Assembly (NCBI RefSeq): GCF_900473935.1
Contig: NZ_UCNN01000011.1
Location: 1-64,000, forward strand
Length of the DNA stretch: 64,000 nt
Direction: 5' to 3'
Source: Synechococcus sp. UW105
GTDB lineage: Bacteria > Cyanobacteriota > Cyanobacteriia > PCC-6307 > Cyanobiaceae
Shown here: in pieces, positions 50,663 through 59,851 of the stretch
Numbering within the stretch: position 1 is the first letter of the stretch
Layout of the letters: each line of letters begins with the position of its first letter
Program-made: the position numbers and the translations under genes
Notes under the pieces: generated by a model
Told to the model about the DNA's origin: nothing
Databases searched by the model: none
The model's input: the letters and a program-made list of their open reading frames with translations, nothing else

Positions 50663-50971
50663 ATGTGGGTCAGTGTGGACCTCTGTGTTGTGCCTCTCGG
50701 TGTCGGGGTCTCCTTGGCGCCTTATGTCGCCGCCTGCCAGCGGGTGATTGAGCAAGCGGGGCTCGACCACGAGCTAGGTCCGAATGGAACTGCGATTGAA
50801 GGTGAGTGGGACGCGGTTTTTGCTTGTGTGAGGGACTGTCATGACGCCGTGCACGCTTTGGGTGCTCCTCGCGTTTACACCACCTTGAAGGTCAATACCC
50901 GCACGGATCGGCAGCAGAGCTTTCGCGACAAGGTCGCCAGTGTCCAGGCGTCGACGGGCGACGGCGCCTGA
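50663..50971 (+). CDS. MTH1187/YkoF-type thiamine-binding-like protein
   Basis: The ~102-residue protein shows the DUF77 pattern: VDLCVVPLGVGVSLAPYVAA, CQRVIEQAGLDHELGPNGTA, IEGEWDAVFACVRDCHDAVH, then RVYTTLKVNTRTDR. Members form ferredoxin-like tetramers, and some bind thiamine or related compounds; the ligand here is unknown. The ATG at 50663 follows an in-frame GTG at 50660. No thiamine pathway genes are near. Confidence 0.8.
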   Translation: MWVSVDLCVVPLGVGVSLAPYVAACQRVIEQAGLDHELGPNGTAIEGEWDAVFACVRDCHDAVHALGAPRVYTTLKVNTRTDRQQSFRDKVASVQASTGDGA

Positions 50972-51064
50972 GGGCTGAAAACCGGAGAACTTCTGTGCAA
51001 AACAACAACACTTGGGAAGCCCTGAGTCCAATGAGACCAGGGATGCGATTGGCTTGTTTTGCGG

Positions 51065-51568
51065 ATGCGTGCTCTGGGCTGTGCTCTTCTGTTTGGCTTG
51101 GCGATCGGTGCAGGTTCCGGTCTGTCGGCCCGGGCTGAAACCTGGGACAGGATTGGTCGTTTTGCTGCGACGCTCCGTAAAGCGGGTACGTCCACGCTGG
51201 TGGCGAGAGATTGTCCGAACACCTTGCTCGGTGCTTTCCATTCCCAACGCAATGCCCTGCTGATCTGTGCCAATAACCTGCCCAACGATCCCGCGGAGAT
51301 CTGGGAGGTCTTGGCCCATGAGGCGGCTCATGTGATGCAGCATTGCCGCGGTGGCCCGCTGCTGGTGGAGGGTCAGATGGACGATGCGATTGCCCGGGTG
51401 CGCTCCCGTTCCCCGCGTCTGTTTAAGGAGCTGAGTCTCTATCACAGCAGTCAGCACCGTGACGAGGTCGAAGCTCGGCTGGTGCAGACGCTGCCCCCCG
51501 ATCAGGTGGAAGCCTTGTTTCAGAGGTTCTGCGCGATGCGACTGACTGGAACGAGCTCGGAATCGTGA
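51065..51568 (+). CDS. Secreted HExxH-motif protein, 167 aa
   Basis: The start at 51065 gives a signal peptide (RALGCALLFGLAIGAGSGLS, cleavage near ARA). The mature region contains VLAHEAAHVMQHC, an HExxH metal-site motif followed by His at +5, as in small zinc metallopeptidases. A downstream acidic residue that could be the third ligand may be in RDEVEARL. The family is not recognised with certainty, and proteolytic activity is inferred from the motif only. The stop overlaps the GTG start of the next gene. Confidence 0.7.
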   Translation: MRALGCALLFGLAIGAGSGLSARAETWDRIGRFAATLRKAGTSTLVARDCPNTLLGAFHSQRNALLICANNLPNDPAEIWEVLAHEAAHVMQHCRGGPLLVEGQMDDAIARVRSRSPRLFKELSLYHSSQHRDEVEARLVQTLPPDQVEALFQRFCAMRLTGTSSES

Positions 51569-51915
51569 TTGTTCGGGAGGTGAGTGCCATGGATGAGCAG
51601 CAGCCGATCACGCCACTCACCGGCCCAGTGTTCGATGACGAGGGCCGACTCACGTACATGGGGGTGGATGGACGCCGTTATGTCGTGGTCGATGGCGTCG
51701 ATTTTGATGAGCAGGATGCCGCCAAGGTGATGAAGGTCCTGCAGTTGGCAGGCGGCGTGTTTGAAGAGATCGAGCAGCATTGCCACCATTGGTTGCAAAT
51801 GGTGGAGGACTCGCCCCTGAGCGAGGAAGAGGCCTTGTCGTTGTTGCTGGCCACTCTTGAAACCGTGTTGGAACGAAAGCACGATGACCAGCAGGACCCT
51901 GGACAAGGGAGCTGA
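51565..51915 (+). CDS. Hypothetical acidic protein, 116 aa
   Basis: The GTG at 51565 overlaps the preceding stop (GTGA), but the internal ATG at 51589 (MDEQQPITPLTGPVFDDEGR) is also a reasonable start. The sequence continues LTYMGVDGRRYVVVDGVDFD, then a long acidic amphipathic helical region (LPLSEEEALSLLLATLETV). It is a soluble, acidic protein with no known domain. Coupling to the HExxH protein suggests a shared role. Confidence 0.6.
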   Translation: MIVREVSAMDEQQPITPLTGPVFDDEGRLTYMGVDGRRYVVVDGVDFDEQDAAKVMKVLQLAGGVFEEIEQHCHHWLQMVEDSPLSEEEALSLLLATLETVLERKHDDQQDPGQGS

Positions 51916-51958
51916 GGGTGCGCCCGTACGGTGTGACTGTTAACGCAATCGGCCGGCG

Positions 51959-52357
51959 ATGAATTCCAGCGTGCGGGGCTATTGGCTGATGACCTGGCTG
52001 GGGTTGGTGGGCAATGTGATCGCCTTGCCGCTGATCGGTTGGATCGCTTTTCAGGCCCCCACGCTGCGGGTAACCCATATCAGCCTCGCCTTTGGCCTTG
52101 CTTGGCCTGCTGCGGTTGTTGGCATCGTGGCCTGTGGCGGCCTGCTGGCAGAACGGCGTTGGGGGGGGATTGTGGCGATCGTGGCCTTGTCGATGGCTTT
52201 GGCTGCTTCCTTGCCTTACGGCATCGTGCGCTTCGCCCTGCTTCCTCTGGAGCAGTCGCTCAACCTCGGCCTTGTGTCCATGCTTCTGGCTCTGGTGAAC
52301 TTGTTGGCGCTTCTCTATTGGTGCCAACCTGCTCTTCGCCGCGGTGGTCCGCTCTGA
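51959..52357 (+). CDS. Four-helix membrane protein, 132 aa
   Basis: About four hydrophobic segments (around residues 9-30, 40-62, 70-90 and 100-122) with short loops and a positively charged C-terminus (LRRGGPL). There are no conserved polar residues within the helices that would hint at transport. The stop lies within the start region of the downstream pseudouridine synthase (overlap about 37 bp). Confidence 0.7.
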   Translation: MNSSVRGYWLMTWLGLVGNVIALPLIGWIAFQAPTLRVTHISLAFGLAWPAAVVGIVACGGLLAERRWGGIVAIVALSMALAASLPYGIVRFALLPLEQSLNLGLVSMLLALVNLLALLYWCQPALRRGGPL

Positions 52358-53004
52358 ATGCAGGCGATGCCGATCTGCCGGTCTTGTATCGAGATCGATG
52401 GGTTGTGGTGGTGGACAAACCTGCTGGCCTTCTTTGCCAGCCCGGTCTGGGCCCGGCGCAGCTGGATTCTTTGATCAGACGCGTCCAGCGATGCGAACCA
52501 GGTTTGGCCCTGGTGCATCGCCTTGATCGCGACACATCCGGCTTGTTGTTGTTGGCTCGCAATCCCGAGGCTTTGGCGGCCTTCAGTGGTTTGTTCGCGC
52601 ATCGCCGGGTGCGCAAGCTCTATGTCGCGGATATCTGCACGGACCCTCCAGCTTTTGCCGGCCTGATCGATCTTCCCCTCGCCCGTTTGCAGCGTCACCC
52701 CCCTCGCTATGGCGAGCATCCTCAAGGACGGGCCAGTCGGACTCGATGGCGAGTTGCTGCATCGGCAGGGTCGCTTCGACGCTTGTGGTTACAGCCCATC
52801 ACGGGGCGATCTCATCAGCTCCGCGCCCATCTTGCGGCCCTTGGCTGTCCGATCCAGGGGGATCCGATTTATGCCGCAGATCAAGGCCGGTCGATGACAG
52901 GGCGCATGCATCTTCACGCCACCGCCCTCAGCTTTCTCCACCCTTTCACGGGCAAACGCTTGCGCTGCCGCAGTGCCGTGCCCTTTGCTTCTTCGCTGGA
53001 TTAG
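52321..53004 (+). CDS. RluA-family RNA pseudouridine synthase
   Basis: The protein isomerises specific uridines in rRNA or tRNA. Family motifs: VVVDKPAGLLCQPG at the start, the catalytic Asp in HRLDRDTSGLLLLA, and KLYVADI with the C-terminal ITGRSHQLRAHLAALGCPIQ. No N-terminal S4 domain is present. No ATG is available in this frame: GTG at 52321 or TTG at 52384 could start it, or a nonstandard codon. The stop overlaps the stop of the converging HD phosphohydrolase by 4 nt. The exact target is unknown. Confidence 0.85.
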   Translation: MPTCSSPRWSALNAGDADLPVLYRDRWVVVVDKPAGLLCQPGLGPAQLDSLIRRVQRCEPGLALVHRLDRDTSGLLLLARNPEALAAFSGLFAHRRVRKLYVADICTDPPAFAGLIDLPLARLQRHPPRYGEHPQGRASRTRWRVAASAGSLRRLWLQPITGRSHQLRAHLAALGCPIQGDPIYAADQGRSMTGRMHLHATALSFLHPFTGKRLRCRSAVPFASSLD

Positions 53005-55130
53005 GCCGGGAATCCTTTCTTGTAGGCGGGAATCGGATAGGGGATGCGGCGATGGCGCATCCGCCGCCACACGCGGACGAAAGCGCGTATGACAAGTTCC
53101 ACCTCGGAACGACTGAGGCTGCTCAGCCGCAGTTGGCCATCGCGCTGTCTGGCTTCCACAATCCTTCGCACCGTGAGTTTTGCTTGCGCATCACTGGTGT
53201 CGGGTGGGAGGGATCGAAGTGCGGCTTCGCAGCCATCGGCAAGCATCAAAATTGCCGTTTCGCGTGAGCGAGGACGCGGACCCTTGTAACGGAAGCGGGC
53301 TTCCGGGATCGAGGCATCCTGTTCGCGTGCCTTATGCAAGAAGTAGCCCATCTTCAGCGTGCCTTGATGCTCCGGGATGAAGTCGGCCACCGGTCTTGGC
53401 AGGCGGTGACGACGCGCCAGTTTCAGACCCTCATCGACGTGGGCCTGAAGAACTCCGGCACTGGCGAGGGGATCATTGAGTCGGTCGTGGGGATTCTCAA
53501 TGTCTCCGACCTGGTTCTCGATAAACCACTCAGGCGCATGCAATTTGCCAACGTCGTGATAGAGCGAACCGGTACGGATTAAGTCGATATCGGCGCCGAT
53601 GGCCCGGGCGCCTTCCTCGGCAAGCCCGCAGATCATCAGGGTGTGTTCAAAGGTGCCTGGCGCTTCCGATGACAAGCGGCGAAGCAGAGGCCGTTCTTGG
53701 TCCGCCAGTTCCATCAGTCTTGCTCGGGTGAGCAATCCAAAGGATCCCTCGAGAATCGGGATCAGCAGGATCGCAACCATCAGCAGGATGCCCATGAGCA
53801 GGGCTTCAGAGGCCAGCTCTCCCGCATCAGGGGCCAGTCTGGTCCAGGCGCTGGCTCCGGTATTGATCTGGCTGCGCAGCAGCAGCATCTCCACGAAGAG
53901 TGCTGCCAGGGGCAGCAAGACGGTGAGCTGAAGCAGCTGGGCACGGCTGCGTAGACGTCCTGCCTGTAGTGCTGCCACCACGGCAATGGCCGCTGCAATC
54001 ATCAGTCGCCCCTCTCCCAGTCCATTCACCGGCATGGGCCAAAGCAGGCTGGCGATGGCCAGCCAGGCCAGCCCGCAACTGGTGCCCAGCCCCTGGGCGA
54101 GCAGCAGCGTCGGCGGCACCAGCACTGCTAGAGGGCTCACGGCAGCACCAAAATGGAGCTTGCTGTACTGCACGAGTAGGAGGAGGCCCAGGCTCAGAAA
54201 GCTATGGGAGGCTTCCAGCTGGGGCCGTTCTCGCCGCATCAGCAACAGCAGCACGGCGCATCCGGCTAGAGCCTCGGTGAAGCGCATGGCCCATTGGCCC
54301 CAACGCGGCGTGCGTTGCACCTTGCCGAAATAATCAAGAACGTCATAGGCCTGGGGGCTGATCGGTTCTCCCTTGCGGGTGATCAGGCTGCCCTTCGTGA
54401 CCTTGATTTCGGGTTTTCCCTGTTTGGTAATTAGTGCCTCGAGCTTGCGCTGGCTCAGCACAGGATCGGTGCGCAGGTTGCTGGACCCTTGAAAACTGGC
54501 GGCCAGCAGTTTGCTGCCGATGCTGCGGGCGGGATCACCCTGTGTACCAAGATCTTCCAGCTGAAGAGCTGCAGCCTGGCGGAGCTGATCCACCGCCAGG
54601 CTGTTCACCAACCCCTGGCTGAGCATGCGAGAGGCGGCATCCCGCACGGCCTCTCGCCAGAGCTGGGTGGTTTGTGGGGTCTGAGTGGTGAGCCAGAGCT
54701 GTTCCTCGGGGCTGAGGTTCACGGGACCTACCCGCTCGGCGGCATCGCTGAGGGCCACCCGCTGCAGTTCCTCCAGCTGCCGCTCTAGCCGTTCGCGCAG
54801 GCGTTGACTTTCCTGTCGGTCGATGACCTGCACGTAGGTGCTCGGCCCCAAACTGCTGAGTCGCTGTTCCAGCGCCTCACGGTCCACCACAAGGGCATCT
54901 TTGGGCGCGACGGCGTCAAAGGGAGCTGGAACGCCTGGACGCAGATTCGGTTCCCCTAGCGATGGCCAGCTTGAAACAAGTGCCACCAGCAGGCACATGA
55001 TCAGCAGACCTGCCTGCTGAATCCGCCGCCAGCGCAGGATGGGCCGCCTGGGGGATTCGTTGCGCAGCCAGCTGTGCCAAAGCCGGCGGAGGCGTTGGAA
55101 TCGAATCACAGCGGACGGCATTGAACACAA
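53001..55130 (-). CDS. 7TM-HD phosphohydrolase (PgpH-type)
   Basis: The 709-residue protein has an N-terminal anchor (AGLLIMCLLVALVSSWPSLG), an extracytoplasmic 7TMR-HDED-type domain (about 60-270, containing the coiled-coil LRERLERQLEELQRVA), then seven membrane segments (about 280-480), and a C-terminal HD domain with FEHTLMICGLAEEGARAIGA, SLYHDVGKL (the HD pair) and a further His in ADFIPEHQGTLKMGYF. The architecture is that of PgpH-type cyclic di-AMP phosphodiesterases; the enzyme substrate here is inferred. It converges with the pseudouridine synthase and diverges from folD. Confidence 0.9.
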   Translation of the reverse strand: MCSMPSAVIRFQRLRRLWHSWLRNESPRRPILRWRRIQQAGLLIMCLLVALVSSWPSLGEPNLRPGVPAPFDAVAPKDALVVDREALEQRLSSLGPSTYVQVIDRQESQRLRERLERQLEELQRVALSDAAERVGPVNLSPEEQLWLTTQTPQTTQLWREAVRDAASRMLSQGLVNSLAVDQLRQAAALQLEDLGTQGDPARSIGSKLLAASFQGSSNLRTDPVLSQRKLEALITKQGKPEIKVTKGSLITRKGEPISPQAYDVLDYFGKVQRTPRWGQWAMRFTEALAGCAVLLLLMRRERPQLEASHSFLSLGLLLLVQYSKLHFGAAVSPLAVLVPPTLLLAQGLGTSCGLAWLAIASLLWPMPVNGLGEGRLMIAAAIAVVAALQAGRLRSRAQLLQLTVLLPLAALFVEMLLLRSQINTGASAWTRLAPDAGELASEALLMGILLMVAILLIPILEGSFGLLTRARLMELADQERPLLRRLSSEAPGTFEHTLMICGLAEEGARAIGADIDLIRTGSLYHDVGKLHAPEWFIENQVGDIENPHDRLNDPLASAGVLQAHVDEGLKLARRHRLPRPVADFIPEHQGTLKMGYFLHKAREQDASIPEARFRYKGPRPRSRETAILMLADGCEAALRSLPPDTSDAQAKLTVRRIVEARQRDGQLRLSSLSRSEVELVIRAFVRVWRRMRHRRIPYPIPAYKKGFPA

Positions 55131-55179
55131 ACGCTAGCTCCACCGAGCGGGCATGCTGGAGGGAACTACGGCGTCGGCA

Positions 55180-56088
55180 ATGGCCCTGAGGCTGGATGGC
55201 AAGCAGCTCGCCTCTGAGCTGGAAACGCGACTGCGCCAGGAGATCGAGTCTGGGATCTCACAGGCGGGCCGTCCGCCAGGCCTCGCTGTCCTGCGGGTGG
55301 GCGACGACCCCGCCAGTGGGGTGTACGTGGCCAACAAAGAAAAGGCCTGTGCCCGGATCGGTGTTGCCAGCTATGGATCCCACCTGCCAGCAAGCAGTTC
55401 TCAGGCTGAGGTGGCTGCGGCGATTGCAGCCCTCAACGCCGATGATCGGGTCGACGGCATCTTGTTGCAGCTTCCATTGCCGGGAGGGCTAGAAGATGGA
55501 CCGCTGTTAGAGCAGATTGATCCTGACAAGGATGCCGACGGTCTCCATACGCTGAATCTCGGCCGTCTGCTCAAAGGACAGACGGGGCCGCGCAGCTGCA
55601 CACCTGCCGGGGTGATGGCCCTTTTGGCTCGACATCAGTTCTCGTTAGAAGGCAAACGGGCCGTGGTGGTGGGTCGCAGCATCCTGGTAGGTCAGCCCAT
55701 GGCTCTAATGCTGCAGGCCGCCAATGCCACCGTGAGCGTGGCCCACTCCCGCACCAAGGATCTGGAGGCGATGACTAGGCAGGCCGATGTGCTGGTTGTG
55801 GCGGCCGGCAAACCACGCATGATCGGGGCTGAGCATGTGCGTCCAGGCGCGGTGGTGGTGGATGTGGGCATCCATCGCCTGCCAAGGGCGGCTGATGCCC
55901 CTGAAGGCACCAAGGCCAAGCTCTGTGGCGATGTGCGTGCTGAGGAACTGGAGGAGATCGCATTGGCCCTCTCGCCTGTACCTGGAGGTGTCGGCCCGAT
56001 GACCGTGACCATGCTGCTGGTGAACACGGTGGTGGCTTGGTGCCGTCGTCATGGCCTTGACCACGGCCTGGAAGATCTGGTGGTCTGA
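55180..56088 (+). CDS. folD: Bifunctional methylene-THF dehydrogenase/cyclohydrolase FolD
   Basis: FolD interconverts 5,10-methylene-, methenyl- and 10-formyl-THF in the cytoplasm. Signatures: the catalytic-Lys region [50 protein letters not shown] and the Rossmann motif [17 protein letters not shown]. The start at 55180 ([14 protein letters not shown]) gives the usual family length; an ATG at 55153 would add nine residues. It heads the plus-strand cluster folD-crtE-PAP2-helicase. Confidence 0.96.
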   Translation: MALRLDGKQLASELETRLRQEIESGISQAGRPPGLAVLRVGDDPASGVYVANKEKACARIGVASYGSHLPASSSQAEVAAAIAALNADDRVDGILLQLPLPGGLEDGPLLEQIDPDKDADGLHTLNLGRLLKGQTGPRSCTPAGVMALLARHQFSLEGKRAVVVGRSILVGQPMALMLQAANATVSVAHSRTKDLEAMTRQADVLVVAAGKPRMIGAEHVRPGAVVVDVGIHRLPRAADAPEGTKAKLCGDVRAEELEEIALALSPVPGGVGPMTVTMLLVNTVVAWCRRHGLDHGLEDLVV

Positions 56089-56157
56089 TCCGATCTGTGT
56101 CCAGACCTGGTGAGTTGGCGCTTGGCCTGAGAGAATCCGGCCAGCTTTGTTCTCCCC

Positions 56158-57111
56158 ATGACCGCCGCGGCGACCAGTCCCGAGAGCGCCCGGTCAGGGT
56201 CTGATCAGAAGGCTTTTGATTTCAAGGCCTACCTCGCGGCTCAGAAGCAGATGGTGGAGGCTGCCCTTGACGACTCTCTCGGCCCGGAAAAGCCTGAGTC
56301 CCTTCGGGAAGCCATGCGCTACTCGCTGTTAGCCGGAGGAAAGCGCCTGAGGCCGATTCTCTGCTTGGCGGCTTGCGAGCTGGCAGGCGGTGATCCGCAG
56401 TTGGCGATGCCAACTGCGGTGGCACTGGAGATGATCCACACCATGTCGTTGATCCATGACGATCTTCCGGCGATGGACAACGATGACCTCCGGCGAGGCC
56501 GGCCGACCAATCACAAGGTCTATGGCGATGCTGTGGCGATTCTTGCCGGTGATGCCTTGCTCACCCGCGCTTTCGAGATGGTCTCCCTGCGCAGTCCAGG
56601 GGTGCCTTCCGACCGTCTCCTCAAGGTGGTGGGTGAGCTCTCCTTGGTGGCTGGTGCCCCAGGCTTGGTGGGCGGGCAAGTGGTCGATCTGGAATGCGAG
56701 GGCAAACAGGTTGACCTTGAAACTCTGGAATACATCCATCTGCATAAGACCGGCGCCTTGCTCAAGGCCTGTGTGATTACCGGTGCACTGATTGGTGGTG
56801 CAGATGATGCACAGTTGGATTGCCTGCGGACCTATGCCCGGGGCATCGGCTTGGCTTTCCAGATCGTTGACGACATCCTTGACGTAACGGCCAGCAGCGA
56901 TGTGCTCGGGAAAACCGCCGGCAAGGACTTGATTGCGGACAAGACCACCTATCCCAAGCTGCTGGGTCTCGAGGAGTCTCGACAGGGTGCCAAGACCCTG
57001 ATCCAGGAGGCCAAGGGTTCGTTAGCAGCCTTTACGCACTCCGGTGCGGGAGCGGGACAGGAAGCTCCCCTGCTGGCGCTTGCCGATTATGTGATCGGGC
57101 GCGACCGTTAA
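56158..57111 (+). CDS. crtE: Geranylgeranyl diphosphate synthase
   Basis: CrtE makes C20 GGPP for carotenoids, chlorophyll phytyl tails and quinones. The 317-residue prenyl synthase has the first Asp-rich motif in [18 protein letters not shown] and the second in [14 protein letters not shown]. The [11 protein letters not shown] helix and GGKRLRPIL are typical. The N-terminal ~20 residues are variable. It is 2 bp upstream of the PAP2 gene, so a shared transcript is likely. Confidence 0.95.
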   Translation: MTAAATSPESARSGSDQKAFDFKAYLAAQKQMVEAALDDSLGPEKPESLREAMRYSLLAGGKRLRPILCLAACELAGGDPQLAMPTAVALEMIHTMSLIHDDLPAMDNDDLRRGRPTNHKVYGDAVAILAGDALLTRAFEMVSLRSPGVPSDRLLKVVGELSLVAGAPGLVGGQVVDLECEGKQVDLETLEYIHLHKTGALLKACVITGALIGGADDAQLDCLRTYARGIGLAFQIVDDILDVTASSDVLGKTAGKDLIADKTTYPKLLGLEESRQGAKTLIQEAKGSLAAFTHSGAGAGQEAPLLALADYVIGRDR

Positions 57112-57113
57112 CC

Positions 57114-57629
57114 ATGGCAATCCCGCTCTTGGTCACCCTTTCCAGTTCGGCGCAGTTGCTCGATAACGGCGTTTTGGTCTGGGGCCTTGTCGCCTGTGGT
57201 CTGGCCCAGCTCTCCAAGCTTCTGATCGAACTTGTCGTGCATCGCCGCTGGCGACCTGCCGTCTTGATCGAAACCGGTGGCATGCCCTCCAGTCACTCAG
57301 CTTTAGTCACAGGAACCGCAGCCGGGGTGGGATGGCAGAACGGGTTCAATGACCCTGTGTTTGCCTTGGCTGTCACGGTCGCGTTCGTGGTGATGTACGA
57401 CGCCAGCGGTATCCGTCGTGCGGCCGGGTTCACAGCGGCACGCGTCAATGCCTTGCCAGACAGCAGCTGGGACACTCTCCCCGAGAAACCCCTCAAGGAG
57501 ACTCTTGGCCATTCCCGCCTCGAGGTGCTGGTGGGCAGCCTGTTCGGACCGCTCATCGCTCTGCCAGGTCTGGCCTGGGCAGGTTCGCCTCTGGAGTTGG
57601 CCCAACGGATCGGCCAGGCGCTCGGGTGA
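57114..57629 (+). CDS. Divergent PAP2 (phosphatase-like) membrane protein
   Basis: The 171-residue protein has several membrane segments and the family sequence GGMPSSHSALVTGTAAGVGW with YDASGIRRAAGFTAARVN. This matches the divergent PAP2 (DUF212) family, which keeps the SSHS-type motif but is otherwise unlike acid phosphatases. A role in prenyl or lipid phosphate dephosphorylation next to crtE is attractive but inferred. The helicase GTG start overlaps its stop by 4 nt. Confidence 0.88.
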   Translation: MAIPLLVTLSSSAQLLDNGVLVWGLVACGLAQLSKLLIELVVHRRWRPAVLIETGGMPSSHSALVTGTAAGVGWQNGFNDPVFALAVTVAFVVMYDASGIRRAAGFTAARVNALPDSSWDTLPEKPLKETLGHSRLEVLVGSLFGPLIALPGLAWAGSPLELAQRIGQALG

Positions 57630-59113
57630 GTGCTCCTCAGGACTTTGCTGGTGATCTGACGGCCGATCAGTGTGAGGCCGCGGCTGCATTCGAGCGATGG
57701 CTCAAGCAGTCTGATCACGGTGTTCCCTTCGTGCTCAGTGGTTTCGCCGGTAGCGGCAAGACCTTCCTTTCCATGCGATTGCTGCGCATGGTGGAAGCCA
57801 CAGGGCTGTGTTGGACGGTCGTGGCCCCGACGCATAAGGCGGTGGGGGTTCTTCGTCAGGCCCTGGCCTTGGAGGGCTTGCAACCCACCTGGTATCCCTC
57901 CACGATTCACCGGCTACTGCGACTGAAGCTCAAACGCCAGGGAGATCGGGAGCTGTGCGAATCCACCGAGCAGACCGCTTTTGCCCTGGAGCACCTTGGC
58001 CTTGTGCTCATCGATGAGGCTTCGATGATCGACAGCTCGCTCTTGTCGATCGCTCTCCAGTGCGCCCATCCCTTTCGCACCCGGCTGGTGTTTGTCGGAG
58101 ATCCGGCTCAGTTGCCTCCTGTAGGAGAAGCGGAGAGCCCGGTGTTTGGGATCGATCGGGCCGAGAAGGCCTGCCTGACTGAAGTGGTGCGTCATCAGGG
58201 ACCGGTGCTGCAGCTGGCGAGCTGTCTCCGCGATGGTCGCTTGGCCTGCGAACGGCCGCCGTTCTTCGCCGACGTCAGCTCTGATGTTGGCAGTGTGTCC
58301 AGCCTGGATCGGGCTGATTGGTTGGCGCGGGCTCAGGCGGCCCTGAAGCAAGCCTCAGTCTGCGACAACCCCGATGCGGCACGCATCCTCTGCTGGACGA
58401 ACCGCAGCCTGGAGCAATTGGTTCCCCATGCCCGCAGGGCGATCCATGGCGCAATGGCAGACCAGATGCCGGTGCTTCCTGGCGAGGTCCTGATCACTCG
58501 CACCGCCGTGATGGCGCCGGCCTCCCGGGATGGTGCTGAAACCGGGGAGGAACCTGATCTGGTTTTGGGATCCAACCGCGAGCTGGTGGTTGAAGATGTC
58601 ACTCCCGACCCTTGTGATCTGAGCGAATTTGGCCTCAGCGATGCCGATCTCAATGCAGGCGGGCAGCTCTCACTCGATGGCCTAGGGACTCCTGTCATCA
58701 ACACTCTCAATGCCCGTGTGCGTTGCGGTGAGCTCGAGCTCAGCTTGAGGTTGCTGCCGCCGGTGGGCAGTGAGGGCCGCCATCAGTTGGATCGGGTGCT
58801 GCAGCGGCTTCGCTCCCAGGCCAGGGATGCCGGCAAACGTGATGGTCGTCTTCTTTGGCGTCGCTTCTTCTTGATTCGAGATGCCTTTGCGTCGCTCGGA
58901 CCCGCCGCCGTGCTGACCGTTCACCGCAGTCAGGGCAGCAGCTTCGGCAACGTCTTCGTCGCTGATGATGTGTTCTGGCCCAAGGATCTGGCCCTACGCC
59001 GTCAACTTGTCTATGTGGCGGTGAGCCGCGCTCGCCATGGGGTCTGGATGGTGGGGCGGAGCAGTTCAGCTCCTGTGGTGGATCGCTGGCAGCAGGCGCT
59101 CAGTGCAGCATGA
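57626..59113 (+). CDS. RecD2/UvrD-like superfamily I DNA helicase
   Basis: The 495-residue protein opens with an SF1-type motif I (VLSGFAGSGKTFLSMRLLRM, residues 36-55), then motif Ia (VVAPTHKAVGVLRQAL), motif II (LVLIDEASMIDSSLLSIALQ), motif III (FVGDPAQLPPVGEAES), and late motifs (AAVLTVHRSQGSSFGNVFVA, RQLVYVAVSRARHGVWMV). No RecBC-type extensions are present. The single-copy, short form is frequent in cyanobacteria. Its C-terminus overlaps the converging GAP gene by 14 bp. Confidence 0.9.
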   Translation: MSAPQDFAGDLTADQCEAAAAFERWLKQSDHGVPFVLSGFAGSGKTFLSMRLLRMVEATGLCWTVVAPTHKAVGVLRQALALEGLQPTWYPSTIHRLLRLKLKRQGDRELCESTEQTAFALEHLGLVLIDEASMIDSSLLSIALQCAHPFRTRLVFVGDPAQLPPVGEAESPVFGIDRAEKACLTEVVRHQGPVLQLASCLRDGRLACERPPFFADVSSDVGSVSSLDRADWLARAQAALKQASVCDNPDAARILCWTNRSLEQLVPHARRAIHGAMADQMPVLPGEVLITRTAVMAPASRDGAETGEEPDLVLGSNRELVVEDVTPDPCDLSEFGLSDADLNAGGQLSLDGLGTPVINTLNARVRCGELELSLRLLPPVGSEGRHQLDRVLQRLRSQARDAGKRDGRLLWRRFFLIRDAFASLGPAAVLTVHRSQGSSFGNVFVADDVFWPKDLALRRQLVYVAVSRARHGVWMVGRSSSAPVVDRWQQALSAA

Positions 59114-59786
59114 GGCCGCTGAGACCTTGCCAGACCAGATAGCCACCCAGGGCCAGGCTGACGCCACTTACGACGAATTCACCTCGGGCAAACAGCAGCT
59201 GTTTGCCCTTCTCGAGAAGGGGCAGCACCTTCTGGCGACTCACCACCACAGCCATCAGCGGCAGCATCAGCATCAGGCTGGCCCCGGCGGTGAATGCAAT
59301 CAGCCCAATAACCTCTTGCCAGGTGGGTAGTTGCGCCGCAAGCACCACAGCGGCTGATTTGGCAAACAGGAACAGATCATCGGGGCTGGCAACCTCGGTG
59401 AGTGCTCCCAGCCCGATCAAGAGGGGCAGGGGCATCGCCACAAAGCGGTCGATGCTGCGTGTCCAGGTGGGTGGATTATCACCATCGGCAAGGCTGCGCA
59501 GCAGCTCCTTCACGCCGATGGCGATCAGGGCACCGCCGGCCAGAAGGTCCAGTCCTATGCGGTGCTGGGATCCTTGCGTCATGTCAAGCACCAGGGTGTG
59601 TCCAACTGTGAGCAGAAGGCTCACTGTGGCCAGTGTTGTGACCACCCAGCCGGCGACAAACCATCCGCCTCGCTTTAGCGGGTTCGGTCCCAACAGCAGC
59701 AGCAGCAGCACTGACACATGAATGGGTGAGAGGCTGATTCCCGTGCCGTAGGCGAGTAGCTCAGCCCAGAGGGTGGTGTCGCTCAT
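59100..59786 (-). CDS. GAP/Sap family membrane protein (LysE-like)
   Basis: About six membrane segments are visible (YGTGISLSPIHVSVLLLLLL, FVAGWVVTTLATVSLLLTVG, LLAGGALIAIGVKELLRSL and others). The opening SLSPIHVSV and the overall arrangement match the GAP (Sap, sulfolipid-1-addressing protein) family, related to LysE-type exporters. The start at 59786 (MSDTTLWAELLAYG) is preferred to 59825. A role in lipid or amino acid export is inferred from relatives. Its stop overlaps the end of the helicase gene. Confidence 0.8.
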   Translation of the reverse strand: MSDTTLWAELLAYGTGISLSPIHVSVLLLLLLGPNPLKRGGWFVAGWVVTTLATVSLLLTVGHTLVLDMTQGSQHRIGLDLLAGGALIAIGVKELLRSLADGDNPPTWTRSIDRFVAMPLPLLIGLGALTEVASPDDLFLFAKSAAVVLAAQLPTWQEVIGLIAFTAGASLMLMLPLMAVVVSRQKVLPLLEKGKQLLFARGEFVVSGVSLALGGYLVWQGLSGLMLH

Positions 59787-59851
59787 CGCCTGGGAAATGC
59801 TCTGATGACGCTGATGCTGACGCATCAGCGTCTTTGAAATCGTTGGTCTGC

